From Megalonaias nervosa (lineage: Eukaryota > Mollusca > Bivalvia > Unionida > Unionidae), in contig JAECUM010012877.1 in assembly GCA_016617855.1 (NCBI GenBank), positions 24,164-88,163 of the forward strand: 64,000 nt of DNA, written 5' to 3'. How positions within the stretch are numbered: the stretch's first letter is position 1; the number at the start of each line of letters is the position of its first letter. The notes beneath the pieces were generated by a model. The model saw only the letters and a program-made list of their open reading frames with translations, did no database searches and was not told where the DNA came from. Of the stretch, positions 21,714-32,630 are shown in pieces. Made by a program: the position numbers and the translations under genes.

Positions 21714-22065
21714 TCCTCGACCGGACATTCAATTTAACAGCGTGCAATGCACGCATAAACACACCTAGCCAAATATGAGTGTGTGCCTTAAATCCCACTC
21801 ATTAACACAGATTGGTAAATAGACGCTGAAACATGAGTGCGTAATAGGTCTATTCCTACTCGTGACAAGCCTAACATTCAGGCGGCATGGAACATACGTT
21901 TCGCTGCCTGACAGCTTATTTAACAGCACTCCTTGAGTGCATTAAAGCCTGGGGTAGGTGGCTCTGTCTCCCTCTCCCAGGAATATTTAACAGCCTGCCT
22001 TGCAGGCATTAAACAGTGGCACATGCACAATTTGTGCGCACGCCAATATAATCCAAATCCAATCC
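21714..22065. repeat. Hairpin series, copy B
   Basis: Same start CTCGACCGGACA and same order as copy A about 510-520 bp upstream: GCGTGC/GCACGC (21740-21754), ATGAGTG/CACTCAT (21775-21802), CATGAGT/ACTCGTG (21832-21864), CAGGCGGC/GCTGCCTG (21879-21910), GCACTC/GAGTGC (21926-21940), CCTGGG/CCCAGG (21948-21981), GCCTGC/GCAGGC (21993-22007) and GCACA/TGTGC (22025-22037). Confidence 0.75.
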
Positions 22066-22105
22066 AGTCTGGCTACCCAGCGTTGACTAGTCCACACCTT
22101 GAAAA

Positions 22106-22664
22106 ATGAAATGGTTCAACGACTTGAAAGACAGTTGGTACTGGATGGTGGATGCGGCCTACGTGGTGGAAAGGCTTTAACATGAATGGAGGTATCCAGT
22201 TACCAAAGACTTGGTGACAAGTCAAGTAACCAGCCTGAAAGTAGCCAGGGATTTAGTGAAAGGTATGATAGAGGAGGAATTAGAGAAATTAAAAGGCTTC
22301 ATCCAGCCTAAGTATGTTAGAGTAGGAACATTGAACCAGGCCCTTGATAATGTCATCAAAATGAGGTGCTTTTTACAAGACATAGCGAATTTCGCAGAGT
22401 GGTCTTTTGTCAAGTGGGGGTTAGAGCATTTAAAGAAAGCAGAAGAAATGATGAGAAAGGTGATGGAAGAAGAGGTGAAGAAGATCAAAAATACCTGGGC
22501 AAAAGAGAGAACGGACAAAAAAACAGAAAGAATAAGGAGGAGTTTGAGAGACTGAACAAAAACTGGATGAAGGTGCAGGAAAAATTTAGATCCATGGGAC
22601 ATCCTGACTGGACACCAGACCGTGAAAACAAGAAGAAGAAAGGAATCATAGAGAAGTGAGGAGT
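22106..22664 (+). pseudogene. Unknown helical Lys/Glu-rich protein at the right end of Maverick-1
   Basis: The frame from ATG 22106 has one early stop (TAA 22178-22180) and continues to 22555 (about 150 codons). An alternative frame from about 22490 to 22659 continues the charged composition, so a late frameshift is likely. The N-terminus is Trp-rich (KWFNDLKDSWYWMVD). The remainder is charged and probably alpha-helical (EEELEKLKGF, WGLEHLKKAEEMMRKVM). No homologue recognised. It is the only coding region between the hairpin block and the right terminal repeat. Confidence 0.4.
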
Positions 22665-22690
22665 TGGTATAAAAACTGGAGAAAATAGAA

Positions 22691-22978
22691 GAAGAACCAA
22701 AAGGCCCTTTTCAATGCCATTCATATGCCTAGAAAAAATATTTAATCATTTTGCCATATATGCGTATAAACCCTATACATCTTGTCCCTATATCGCCCCG
22801 GCGGGGGGGGGTCTTGTAATGCTCTTTCCTCTTGTCCCTATCCATCTTTGCCCTATATCGTGCCAGGGTGTTTTTCCTTCTTTGGTCTCATAGGCCCTAT
22901 AAATTTTTGCCCGATATCGTCTGAGGCCATTTTTCCTTCTTTTGCATGATATGCCCTATATAGTCCTCCTTCACTACT
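22691..22978 (-). repeat. Maverick-1 right terminal inverted repeat
   Basis: Reverse-complement partner of 7817-8099. It ends in CCTTCACTACT, directly followed by the GTTGGC duplication. It carries a G9 run near 22804 that is absent from the left copy. Confidence 0.93.
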
Positions 22979-22984
22979 GTTGGC
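22979..22984. repeat. Target site duplication, right of Maverick-1
   Basis: GTTGGC, identical to 7811-7816. Confidence 0.9.
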
Positions 22985-23841
22985 ACCTAGGTCTTTGATA
23001 TAACAGCTACACTAGTAATATATTAGGCAGGGAAACACCCATGAAAGATATTTATTAAAGAGGGCCAGAAAATATATATTTTCCGTAAATTCCTTACTGA
23101 CGAAAACTGACGAAATACCGATACAGTGAAAAGTACCCTGGTACGTATCACCGATGAAAAATACCGCAGTAAACCGATATCCCGGTAATACTGCACACCT
23201 ATAATGGCTAGACGTACGGAACGTTGGTTTAGATTCAGCTCAAGCTATAACGTACAAAACAGACTCGTCTTAGCTACGGCATTTTCGGTTCAGTGATGAT
23301 TCCAATTTACTGCAAGATATGAAGTGGAGGAAAATTCTACTGATAAGAAGTCGCAAAATAAAGAAAAAATCTCAAACGATATAACACAGAATATACATCA
23401 CAATATTTATTAAGAAAAAAGTTGATTTAAAATAGTATATCTGCAAAGGGAATAGTCTAATGTAATGAACTACGTACATTCATATAACAGTAACAAGGAA
23501 GCAGGAACAAGAATTCGGAACTAGGTAGACTTGTCTTTTGTTAGCAGGGATGAATGTAGCTGGTGAAGTTTATTTTCACAGCTCATGTTATCGTATTTAC
23601 ATCAGGAAGAAAAAGTCTAGTATTTTCAGAAATGAAGATAAACTCAGGAAAAGTACGACTATTATCAGAAGGATTAAATTACCTTTTATTTATTGTGTTG
23701 TTAGGAGGCCCCACGTTGAAAAACCAGAAGTTAATGGACACTGCTTTCATTGAGGATTCTCACTGCAACTTAAATTCCATTTTGAAGAATTTCACTTAAT
23801 TATGCAAAGAAGAGTGTAAAAGAAGATACTGAATGAAGCCT

Positions 23842-23904
23842 GTAGCTGTAATCATTTAAACAAAGCTGTAATCATTTAAACAAAGCTGTAATCATTTAAA
23901 CAAA
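23842..23904. repeat. 20-bp tandem repeat, three copies
   Basis: The unit CTGTAATCATTTAAACAAAG is repeated three times with almost no change. Confidence 0.9.
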
Positions 23905-24657
23905 AGCACATAAATACTGAATACCAGAAGATTTGTTTGAAACAACTTACAAAACACATGTGTCAGCCAGTCGGAATCAAATGGCTGCAAGAGCCACTCT
24001 AGAAAGAAATCTAATTTACAGTCGTTTCACTTCAGGTCAGAAGATATACCGAATCCGTCTAACTGCATCATCAGTGGGATACGTTTTGGCCTACATACTG
24101 AAAAGGGATAGCTGCAAATAGCATTGGGGAAAGGGCATTCCATGTGTTCGAAGTTGTGAAAAGGAATTCTTATTTTACAAAAACCAGGTTAGTCCTGATG
24201 TGCTTCACTTGCATGCAGTTGTCATGACACGTTATTTTTTGTACAACATCTTCACACTGTGTAAAAGGATATTTAAGGTATTGGCACTGAATCTATTCTT
24301 AATGGGAAATGAACTTGGGGTATGAAAATGGATTTCTTAGAACTGACATCATTTAAAATTTTTTTTTTTTTTTTGCCCATCGCTTTAAAAAATATGATAT
24401 TTTCATGAAAATGCAGTGTTAACCCCTGATCGTGGACCATCCCTTCATTTTTCTATTCGATTCCTCACTTGCCGCTGCTCTTGAGTTTAGTTATATCAGA
24501 GTACATGTTAGGCGAGTGAACTCATCCCGTTCTTGTCTGAAAGAGTTTGTAGATTGATGTGTCACATTCTTATTGTAACTTCTAATTGCATGCAAGTCTT
24601 AAAGCAACCTAGTTGTGGGTTCAGAAGGAAAGAGGGTACAATTAAATTAGGTTAATG

Positions 24658-24832
24658 TCTGAGAAAAAGACTTTTTGACAACGGTCGCTGCACTGAGTCC
24701 TAGAGAAAAAGACCTCTTGACAACGGTCCCTGTAATGACCCTAAGAGACAAAGACTTCTTGACAATGGTCACTGCATTAAGTCCAAGAGAAAAAGACTTC
24801 TTGACAACGGTAACTGCATTGAGTCCATGAAA
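24658..24832. repeat. About 45-bp tandem repeat, four copies
   Basis: Units contain GAGAAAAAGACTTCTTGACA followed by ACGGT and a GAGTCC-type end, with several substitutions per copy. Confidence 0.85.
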
Positions 24833-25013
24833 ATGTGTGTTTCAAGAGCAATTGGCAAGTGCCATCATTAAATCATCCTGATTTGATTCTGCGGGATCTC
24901 ACACGAAATCAGGTTCCAATAAACCAAAAGATCTGCAATATCCGCAAATAAACGAATTGAGACAGGCAAGTGGAATGACAACAACAGATTGCAGGGTAGA
25001 TAAAATTTAGACC

Positions 25014-25026
25014 AAATTTAATAGTA
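25014..25026. repeat. SINE target site duplication, left copy
   Basis: AAATTTAATAGTA; the right copy is 25279-25291. Confidence 0.9.
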
Positions 25027-25278
25027 GTTGTTGTTGTTGTTATAGGGTTTAACGCCATTTTTCAGCACAAGATAGGCTATACATGGCGGCCAGTATTAAT
25101 GGTGGAGGAAGAACCCTGGAAAATCCCGGGAAGAACCACCGACCCACGAGAAGCTACTGGCAGGCTTTCTCACGTACCCACGTTAGCAGAGCCTGGACTC
25201 GAACTCACGCCGACAGAGGTGAGATGGCACTGATCCGTAACGGTCAGCACTTTAGACCACTCGGCCAGTCGGGGCCCC
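25027..25278 (-). mobile_element. tRNA-derived SINE with target duplication
   Basis: Read on the minus strand, the head has a pol III A box TGGCCGAGTGG (25257-25267) and B box GAGTTCGAGTCC (25195-25206), with spacing typical of a Leu/Ser-type tRNA. The tail ends in an (AAC)n run (25027-25041). The element is flanked by AAATTTAATAGTA at 25014-25026 and 25279-25291, a perfect 13-bp target duplication expected for LINE-mobilised SINEs. It would be transcribed from its internal promoter and depends on a LINE partner. Confidence 0.88.
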
Positions 25279-25373
25279 AAATTTAATAGTACCCGTTTAG
25301 AAACTTCACTGGTACAAAGAAGTGCACTCCCAGATCAACAAGCTTATTCTACGCCTTTAAACTATTGTAGCGG

Positions 25374-26287
25374 AACACTCGCTCGGTTACACTGCCCCCA
25401 GTCTCGCTATCTTTAGTTCTTTAGGATAGGTCTTGTATTTGGAGTGATACCCCGCTGAATCTATCTAAAGACTGGCACTCCCGAGGGTGACAGATTTCTA
25501 CCTCAGCGGGATACCGTCTTATTCCTGGCTTTTTGGTCCCCGAATCGTCGCAGGGTCGCCGACTGGTCACAAACTTGTCACAGTCTTGGTCGCCGACTGG
25601 GTCGCAGACTTGATAGCAGTCTTGGTTGCCGACTGGGTCGCAGACTTGTCGCAGGGTCGCTGACTTAGTCGCAGAGTCGCCGACTGGTCTTCCTCTGGTC
25701 GCCGACCTGTCGCAGTCACTGACTGGGTCGCTGACCTGTCGCAGTGTTGGTCGCAGTCACCGACTGGGTCTTCTTTTGGTCGCCGACTTGGTCGCAGGGC
25801 TGTCGCCGAGTCGCGTCGTTATCCGATCGAGATCGACAGAGAGAGACGAAAGTGCGAAATGATGAAAGAAGAGTTGTTCTCAGTCAAAAACGTGTATTAC
25901 CGCAAGACCTCTGCATTGCTTGGACGAGCCTTGTAGCGCCGGGCTGTTGGTCGACGAAAGACCTTGTCCCTATTCTTTTCCGATTCCCTGGCCTGGCTCT
26001 CTCCTGTCCAACGTGATACAACCGAGTGTGCTTGGTCTGGCTGGGTGGTTATACTGCTACACTGCAGGGGACGTCTTCACTCTATACCGCTTCCTAGCAC
26101 ACCACCATAGCAGCCACAGTTGTCCCGAATATATACCCATGCGGAATCACGTGACCCAAAACTAAGACGTTAGATGGCACTACAAAGCCCTCCAAAGATT
26201 TAAAATCACAACATAAACTTTAACGAAACGAAATATTAAATAACGAAACGAAAATTGAAGTCCATGGGGTTTCCTCGTTACACTATC
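25374..26287. mobile_element. Possible solo LTR
   Basis: The segment begins TGTAGCGG and ends CGTTACA, so its ends are imperfect inverted repeats of the TG...CA type used by LTR retrotransposons. ACTAT occurs immediately before the start and overlapping or after the end. It is more GC-rich than its surroundings. I see no internal gag/pol and no second LTR, so this is tentative. Confidence 0.3.
25530..25820. repeat. Imperfect repeats of a GTCGC-GACT unit
   Basis: Variants of GGTCGCCGACTGGGTCGCAG recur about ten times with irregular spacing, creating a GC-rich block inside the possible LTR. Confidence 0.75.
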
Positions 26288-29200
26288 CTAGAAATAGGGA
26301 TCTCCATAAAAATAGTTCTGCCTACTTTCTCATTGGTCAGTTTTAAAATGGTCAACACATTGTGAAAACAAATCAACTTTAGTCTCCTCAATTCTTTCAT
26401 GAAATGTAAAGTTTCTAGGCTACTATTGAAAATGGACACGTTAAAATGAAGATATCTTCCATCTCTATTTAACGTATTTGTGGTTCCAATGTACATGTCG
26501 TTTATTGTGTAGTAGAAACGAACGTTGGCATGAAAACGTCTTTGTTTTTCCTATCATTGTCACAAACTGACTTAAAAATATTCCTTTCTTTGATGTATGC
26601 ATTAAATAAGTTTAAATTCTTAGTATAATAAAGACATTAAAATATATTATCTGAAGCCGATTGTGCTAGAACGCTTTATCCGAAGTTCACTGTAGAACAC
26701 AAACTCATGTAGGTAATATGATTGTGATAGTGGCGTAATAGTTCTCACCAGGCGAGAAGCTCGTGCACTTCTTTATACCTGTAATGGGTCTGTACAAAGC
26801 GACCGTATGCAATGTAAAACTTGCGCAGTCACAAGTACAGTTTCTATGGATAGGAGCTAAAACCTGGACATTTAGAACGGCCAGATTAACGTATGAAATT
26901 TCGTTTATTTCTGATAATAACATCGGGAAAAGTGTTGCAACTGGGAATTATACTACTGGGAGGTAAAGTTTTTCTTTTCTTCTTTTTTTTTTTTACATAG
27001 AATAGGAGTGGTGTTTTGAGGATTCTATTTTATTCATTACAACTCATTTTAGTAGGTTGTTTTCACTACTTACATATTTGTGAGTACAAGTCATTGTTTA
27101 TAATCTACCGACTAATATGTTTGTCAAATATATTGATTGTAATTCATATGCAACGCTTGAACATTGAATATACTATGCTTGTATGTTGTAATATACTTGT
27201 ATAGGCCAGCTGCAACGTAAATATTTCCTATTTTCATTGTCTTGCATTGATACAATGTTGGGTTTGTTTTTATTTAGTGTAGAGATGAAAGTAAATGTAG
27301 ACGTGACATAAAGAGCACTGGAATAGAACAGAGCACAATGGCACTGTATACAAGTCACTCTATGTAAAGTACACATTAACCCAATAAAATGACTCAAAAC
27401 GACTTTCGTTTTGTAGCCGCTTCCAACCCTGGAGAGACAAGGCCGGGTTGAGATTGCTAACGGAAGATTGTGCTACCCAGGGAATCCTGCCATAACGGCG
27501 GACAAACCTTGACGTCATAAGAACGTCGGGACACGGGAGCACCAATCATAAAAATTACCCTATAATTCACTACAGTGGAGAAGTCATGGGTAGGCGCACC
27601 TACACAATGAAGGAGCCATTGAAAGGTGTACCTATGCAATAAAGAAGCCATTGGAAGGCGTATATAATCAATGAATGATTCAGTGCGGAAATACCAGTGA
27701 ACATACAGAGCTCTTTAAGAACTTTAAGAATAGACAATAAGTAAGAACGGTTCAACTGCAGTTGTTTTGTTACTATTGTTCAATATCTTTTTCTATTCAT
27801 CTATTTAAATCATTAATTTTTGGTGCGTATTGTCTCTATAGTCTCCATAAATGGCGTTCTAATTATCCATTCGTCCATTCTGTGACAATCATTGATCACT
27901 CTTAATATTCGTATCGGTAAGGAGTAAGTATGCTTTAGAGAAAATGTATCTAGATGAATGGTAGTTATTGTTTAAACTCCAAGGCATGATTTATCAATTT
28001 TATCAAAGAATCAAAAATACCTCGACAATGGAGGGGAATCGGTCTGGAAGATGCTCAGCGGTCTAGGGATTACAGGGATAAAACTCAAAAGGTGACGGTT
28101 CAAGCATTGGGCAAAGCTTAAAGAGCATCCAGCTGTCAATGGATGAAGAATGAGTACAAGAGCTGGCTGCCTACAACCGACAGGAAGTCAATGATCAACA
28201 GTGCCGCTCCGCCATCAGGAGGATCTTCATGGATACGGGGAGAAACACCACGTGATTATGATTCAACCTGGCGATGTAGATGGTGTAGCAGTAGATACTC
28301 TTTATGAAAATCTATTGTACACCTATCAATGTTTTACTCGAACAAACGAAACGAAACACCTTTTTTTTCCCAAACCCGGATCACAATCCATATATCGGTT
28401 TTCTCTTATCTGGGCTTCATTTCTTTTCTTGCATATGTGCAATGATTGTTCTTACATCTGTAATGTATGTTTTTGCCTCATACTACCTGTCTGCAATTCT
28501 TTTCGTCCACCCTTGTGCATTCGCTTTGGGTTTTTTTTTTAAAATCTCTTTCTGAATAATGAATGAGAGGCGTCGATTAATTCTGAATGTAAGCATTGCA
28601 AACGGAATGGTATTTACAAGCAAACTGAGCAGTGTGCGTGCTGTTACGTATCGGCTCGTTTAAAGTAACATAAAGAAAAGAGTGACAACAAGCTTTGTAA
28701 ATTTTAACAAAAATAATTTATTTCCCTAGAAAACACGGTGAAAAGCTAAAAGTATGAAACAAGACTTACGATTTACGAAGAAGATCCAAAAATTTGTCCT
28801 AAAATTGTGAAAAACACATACGTCCTGTGAATAAACAGTTCTAATTGAAGTAGTCTGAATCTCAATTCCGTTCCAAGATGGCGGATGATGACGTCAGATG
28901 AAGGTTTTACACAAGTGTCCAGAATTTTCACTGTGAATCGCAATTTGTACTGTTCTGTTCCAATTTAATATTAATTTCAGCAAATGTCTTTGTCCAAAGC
29001 CAGTTGTGTAGTTCTCCAGGGAAAATATTTAAAAGGTAGACGAAGTACAGCTATCATCAATAACAAAACACATGTTGTTCTACAAATGTACGAACGAACA
29101 ACTCTTTCCAGCACAAAAGAATACCCTCCTCTTAAGGTATTTAGAAACTCTATAAGATGTTACAATGTAACTCCCTCTAAGATGTTAACATATGACTCTA

Positions 29201-30384
29201 GACTAGTTCGTAGGTACCTGAGTATTTTAAAGCAAACTAATACGTCATTTCATGTACAAGCACAAAGAAATCATGGCGATTTCAAAATATCGCCAACGTA
29301 GTATAGAATGTCAACAAGTATTATTAGAACTGACCGTGGTCACAACCAATCATTTACATAGCTATTTCGGACTGTTTACTTAATTCGACAAAACCGTCAT
29401 GCAAAAATCGTGCTTACGCGAGTCACATTTACGTTCTAAATAAACACGATGTTTCTAACAAAATATCAGACCCTGCGAACATAATCATCATCATAATAAT
29501 AATTATATTAAATGATATAAAAATGAAATAAAAATGAAATAAAAAGAATTAGAAACAATTCAAATTTTAACACATGTAATTTAACTACAGGGTCGTAACA
29601 GTGCTGATAACCGCATTGAATTGTGTGTATTTGTACAAAATGCAGTTTTTTATTTTACAGGGTGAAATTCCCTCATAATTTATGTATTATGCTACAAAGT
29701 CACTTACTGCATAATAAACACATACTATTCGCGTGCGCCAGAGTCTAGTCACGAAATATCATAAGGTAATATTTATTTTCTCTCGCGCCTAATTTTCCTT
29801 ACGGATTCCATGTCAGTCTCGTATCAATATTCTTTTTATTTTATTCATTTCTTAAAACATTATTGTCAACGTGGCATCCAAGAAAGTGACACTGTTAGAA
29901 GCATGTGAAGTTAAAATTTTCAAGATTTAAAAATGAGTAAATAATGTAGGTACAAATTACCTATTCAGGCCTCAGAGTTCATTTTTAAGTATATTCCTTA
30001 ATAAGAACGTTTAGAAGGTGATGCATTTTCCTTATCAATATATTCACTGCTCACTTCAGTTTTGTTTATATTTAGTCACGAGTCATTTGTCATTCAGCCA
30101 TGTTTTCTTTCCGTTTATTCACGTATCATTTTGCCATTCAGTGATTTCATTTATATTTACTTAGTCACAAGTCATTTGTTTTGTACGTACTTAAAGCATT
30201 TGTATGTCATAAAGCATTTTCGATGCATTTGCCAATCAGTCTTGTTTTGTTTATTTTTAGTGACTATTCAATTTGTCATTTAAGTCGTTTGTTGTGCATT
30301 ATTTAATTACGGATTAGTTAACCATAAGTGATATATTTACATGTATTTAATCACAATTTATTTTAATATTCAGTCGTGTTATAT
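26288..30384. other. Intergenic DNA, no gene recognised
   Basis: Only short open frames occur, the longest at 28201-28542 (113 residues, Phe/Cys-rich) and 28984-29301 (105 residues). Neither shows a domain I know. No RNA gene or mobile element boundary is visible to me. Confidence 0.45.
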
Positions 30385-30615
30385 CTGTCAAAATAACACC
30401 TGGTACCGTCGAATCGACGTCAAAATAAACACTTGGTACCGTCTTGTCAATGGAAAATAATCACTTGGTACAGTCGAATTTACGTAAAATTGATTTAGTA
30501 CAGCCAAATCTATGGAAAATTAACACATAGTTCAACTGAATCTATGGAAAGTTAACATAGTACAGTCGGATCTATGGAAAATTAACACTTAATACAGTTG
30601 AGTCAATGTAAATAT
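30385..30615. repeat. About 35-bp degenerate tandem repeat
   Basis: About six or seven units share a CTTGGTAC or TTAGTACAG-type core, then TCGAATCTATGG and AAAATTAACA, with strong divergence between copies. Confidence 0.75.
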
Positions 30616-32270
30616 CTTCTTTGAGTGATCTAACCTAATCAATTAACTCCTATCAAGCAACATCATCCGAGATAGTTTTCTTACTTGTTTTCATGTTTAC
30701 AATATATTTGTTTGTGTTTTAATTTGTCTTAATATATCGTTTCACTGCTCAAACACAAAATGTGTGCGTTAAAATAAATTACACTATTTGGTGATCACAA
30801 ATATACAACTTGCTTTTTCTATTCGACGTAAATATTTTCCATAAAAAACGCAACATAAACGCATACACGCTGCACACACTGAATGACCGCGAAAAAAATG
30901 TCGAATGTGAATGACATCCCTTTAAAGGACAAATTTTGGAAGTATAACGTTCTTGAAGGTAGAAGAAACCGGAACCCAGACGAAAGAAAACCAATGAACT
31001 TGAACGTGTGACCACGCATCACTGCATGTGCCAGAACCAGGGATAGATTCCAAGGCCTCAGATACAAGCGAACTTGTTACTACAACGTGATACAAGTATG
31101 TCTTCCCAATTAATACCCCATTCGATGCGTATTTTAAAAGTGATAACTAGACGAACGGAATTCGGTTACTTGGACTATATTCAGATGTACCTGATGCATT
31201 TCGGCAGCTTGCCAAGAGTCTTCGTTTTGGACTATTAGTGGACTGCATTTTAATGCGGCAAATAAAAAGAATAGAATACATTTAAGAGATAATGTAGACT
31301 GCCTTCAGTTGGTCTGAATAGGAAGAGCCCCTGATACGTATAGTGTTTACATTTAAGAACTAATTCCTATAGATGATCGCTCGTTTTACTCAACCACTCT
31401 ACCTCAGGATCAACACTACCCCAACCATCATAACTTCCGGTCATTGTTTGTACTTTAGACTTTCGTGACACCCAACGGAAACGGATGACGTTTATATGAT
31501 TAAAAGTCAAATCGCTTACCTGGGGTTAAGATATTCGTACGTCTCTCTCCTAACCGTGTTGCCTCGCTAAGTAATTAATAATACACATGAAGAAACTTTC
31601 TTACACAGAAGTTACATTGTTCACATACATATATTTACCTGGGCCAGTATCATTGTCTCGACTAGCATGCAGAAAGCAGCTTTAGGTCTTCCTGGTTCAT
31701 CTCTTACAAACCGCATCGCATAAGCAAGGTAACTATCTTGGTTTTATGAAATTCGATCACTCAACCGTATTCAAATGAATCAAGCCATACATAGCCTATC
31801 ATTAACAATGTAATGGTGGCTTAAGTATTGGGTCAACTAAGAGGGTGGGTATTTCAGGGTTGAGTTTTGTGGATTTGAGCCTTACTAGTTTAGCTGTTAT
31901 TTTGTTTATAATTTTATTGATTTATGTGAGCTATGTTATAGACGCCAGCCCCTCCTTCTTGTCCCCTGAATCCCATCCACCCCATCCACAGTTGGTCTAG
32001 ATCTGTTTACGACTGGTTCTGGAAGGTGCTATATTCCTCCTTCTGACCCCATCCGCGTCACGTCGACCTTTTCCTTCTTTCATCTCTAAGTATCACTATT
32101 CAAAATGACGCAGCCTACCCAAACTATTCAACTTAAGTCTAATAAAGATGTCGGCAGGAAAGCAGTATTATTTTTACGTTGAAATTCGTTATCACTACTT
32201 CCACTAAATCGTGTGGATAAATGCTCACATCACAGTCGTGCTTCACACTCATCCACCCACCTCAAGAACC
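30616..32270. other. Intergenic DNA, no gene recognised
   Basis: No open frame above about 80 codons and no recognisable motif. Confidence 0.5.
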
Positions 32271-32560
32271 GCTCCGGTGGCAGAGGTGGTTAGAGTGTCC
32301 ACCTTGGGTGCGGGAAGTCGCGGTTTCGATCCCCGGGTCATATCAAACACTTATAAAAATGGTACTTGCAGCTGCCTCGCTAGGCGCTCAGCATTCGAGG
32401 TTAGTGGACTGGTCGGCCTGGTGTTAGGATAATGTGACGGTGTGGGATGTGAAGGTACATGACTGCGGCACGATGCCCTAGTGCTACACAGCACTATAAA
32501 CTGACACACTACAGACATCGTAGCGATATTACTCAAATTGTTAGAGCCGTTAAAAATCCC

Positions 32561-32561
<1 letters not shown>
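32271..32561 (+). mobile_element. tRNA-derived SINE with CA tail
   Basis: The head has an A box TGGCAGAGGTGG (32278-32289) and B box GGTTTCGATCC (32322-32332) at normal tRNA spacing. The body contains TTGCAGCTGCCTCGCTAGGC and GGACTGGTCGGCCTGGTGT, features I associate with widespread mollusc SINEs. The 3' end runs into the CA microsatellite at 32562. I did not find a convincing target duplication. Confidence 0.75.

Positions 32562-32627
<66 letters not shown>
32562..32627. repeat. (CA)n microsatellite at the SINE 3' end
   Basis: About 66 bp of pure CA dinucleotide, probably an expanded SINE tail. Confidence 0.95.

Positions 32628-32630
<3 letters not shown>

Larger units (their letters stand above)
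20640..22065. repeat. Hairpin-rich non-coding block of Maverick-1
   Basis: About 1.4 kb without a believable ORF but dense in short perfect inverted repeats with 3-14 base loops. It falls into a first part with three copies of a two-hairpin unit (20689-20991), an 8-bp stem AATCGGTC/GACCGATT (20851-20858 with 20888-20895), and two diverged copies of an eight-hairpin series (about 21193-21545 and 21714-22065). Stems differ between copies but remain paired, often by compensatory change or G-T wobble. That favours a conserved RNA or single-stranded DNA structure. Whether it is transcribed is unknown. Confidence 0.75.
7817..22978. mobile_element. Maverick-1: complete Maverick/Polinton DNA transposon
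   Basis: The element is 15,162 bp. It starts AGTAGTGAAGG, ends CCTTCACTACT, has terminal inverted repeats of about 285 bp and is flanked by identical 6-bp duplications. Inside are the diagnostic genes: protein-primed DNA polymerase B, FtsK/HerA-type packaging ATPase, retroviral-type integrase with chromodomain, and small core-like proteins, plus BIR cargo. The legible genes are all on the plus strand, from polymerase at the left to integrase and penton-like fragment at the right. Most genes carry stops or frameshifts, so the copy is not autonomous. Capsid and protease genes were not found; a hairpin-rich non-coding block lies where late genes might be expected. Confidence 0.95.
22985..25013. 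other. Intergenic DNA with possible decayed coding remnants
   Basis: Short open pieces at 23538-23753 (FHSSCYRIYIRKKK) and 23933-24121 (SGQKIYRIRLTASSVGYVL) look protein-like. The second is reminiscent of the start of YqaJ-type nuclease domains carried by some transposons, but it is too short to claim. A T17 run lies near 24360. Confidence 0.3.

Noticed and set aside
20640..22065. CRISPR array or integron attC array as explanation of the repeated hairpins
   Set aside because: Units are not near-identical repeats with unique spacers, there are no cas or integrase genes of those systems, and the context is a eukaryotic transposon.
25083..25286. Protein-coding ORF inside the SINE
   Set aside because: The sequence is a tRNA-derived SINE on the other strand with A/B boxes and target duplication.
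32271..32342. Functional tRNA gene
   Set aside because: A and B boxes are present but the cloverleaf stems do not close properly and a SINE body follows.
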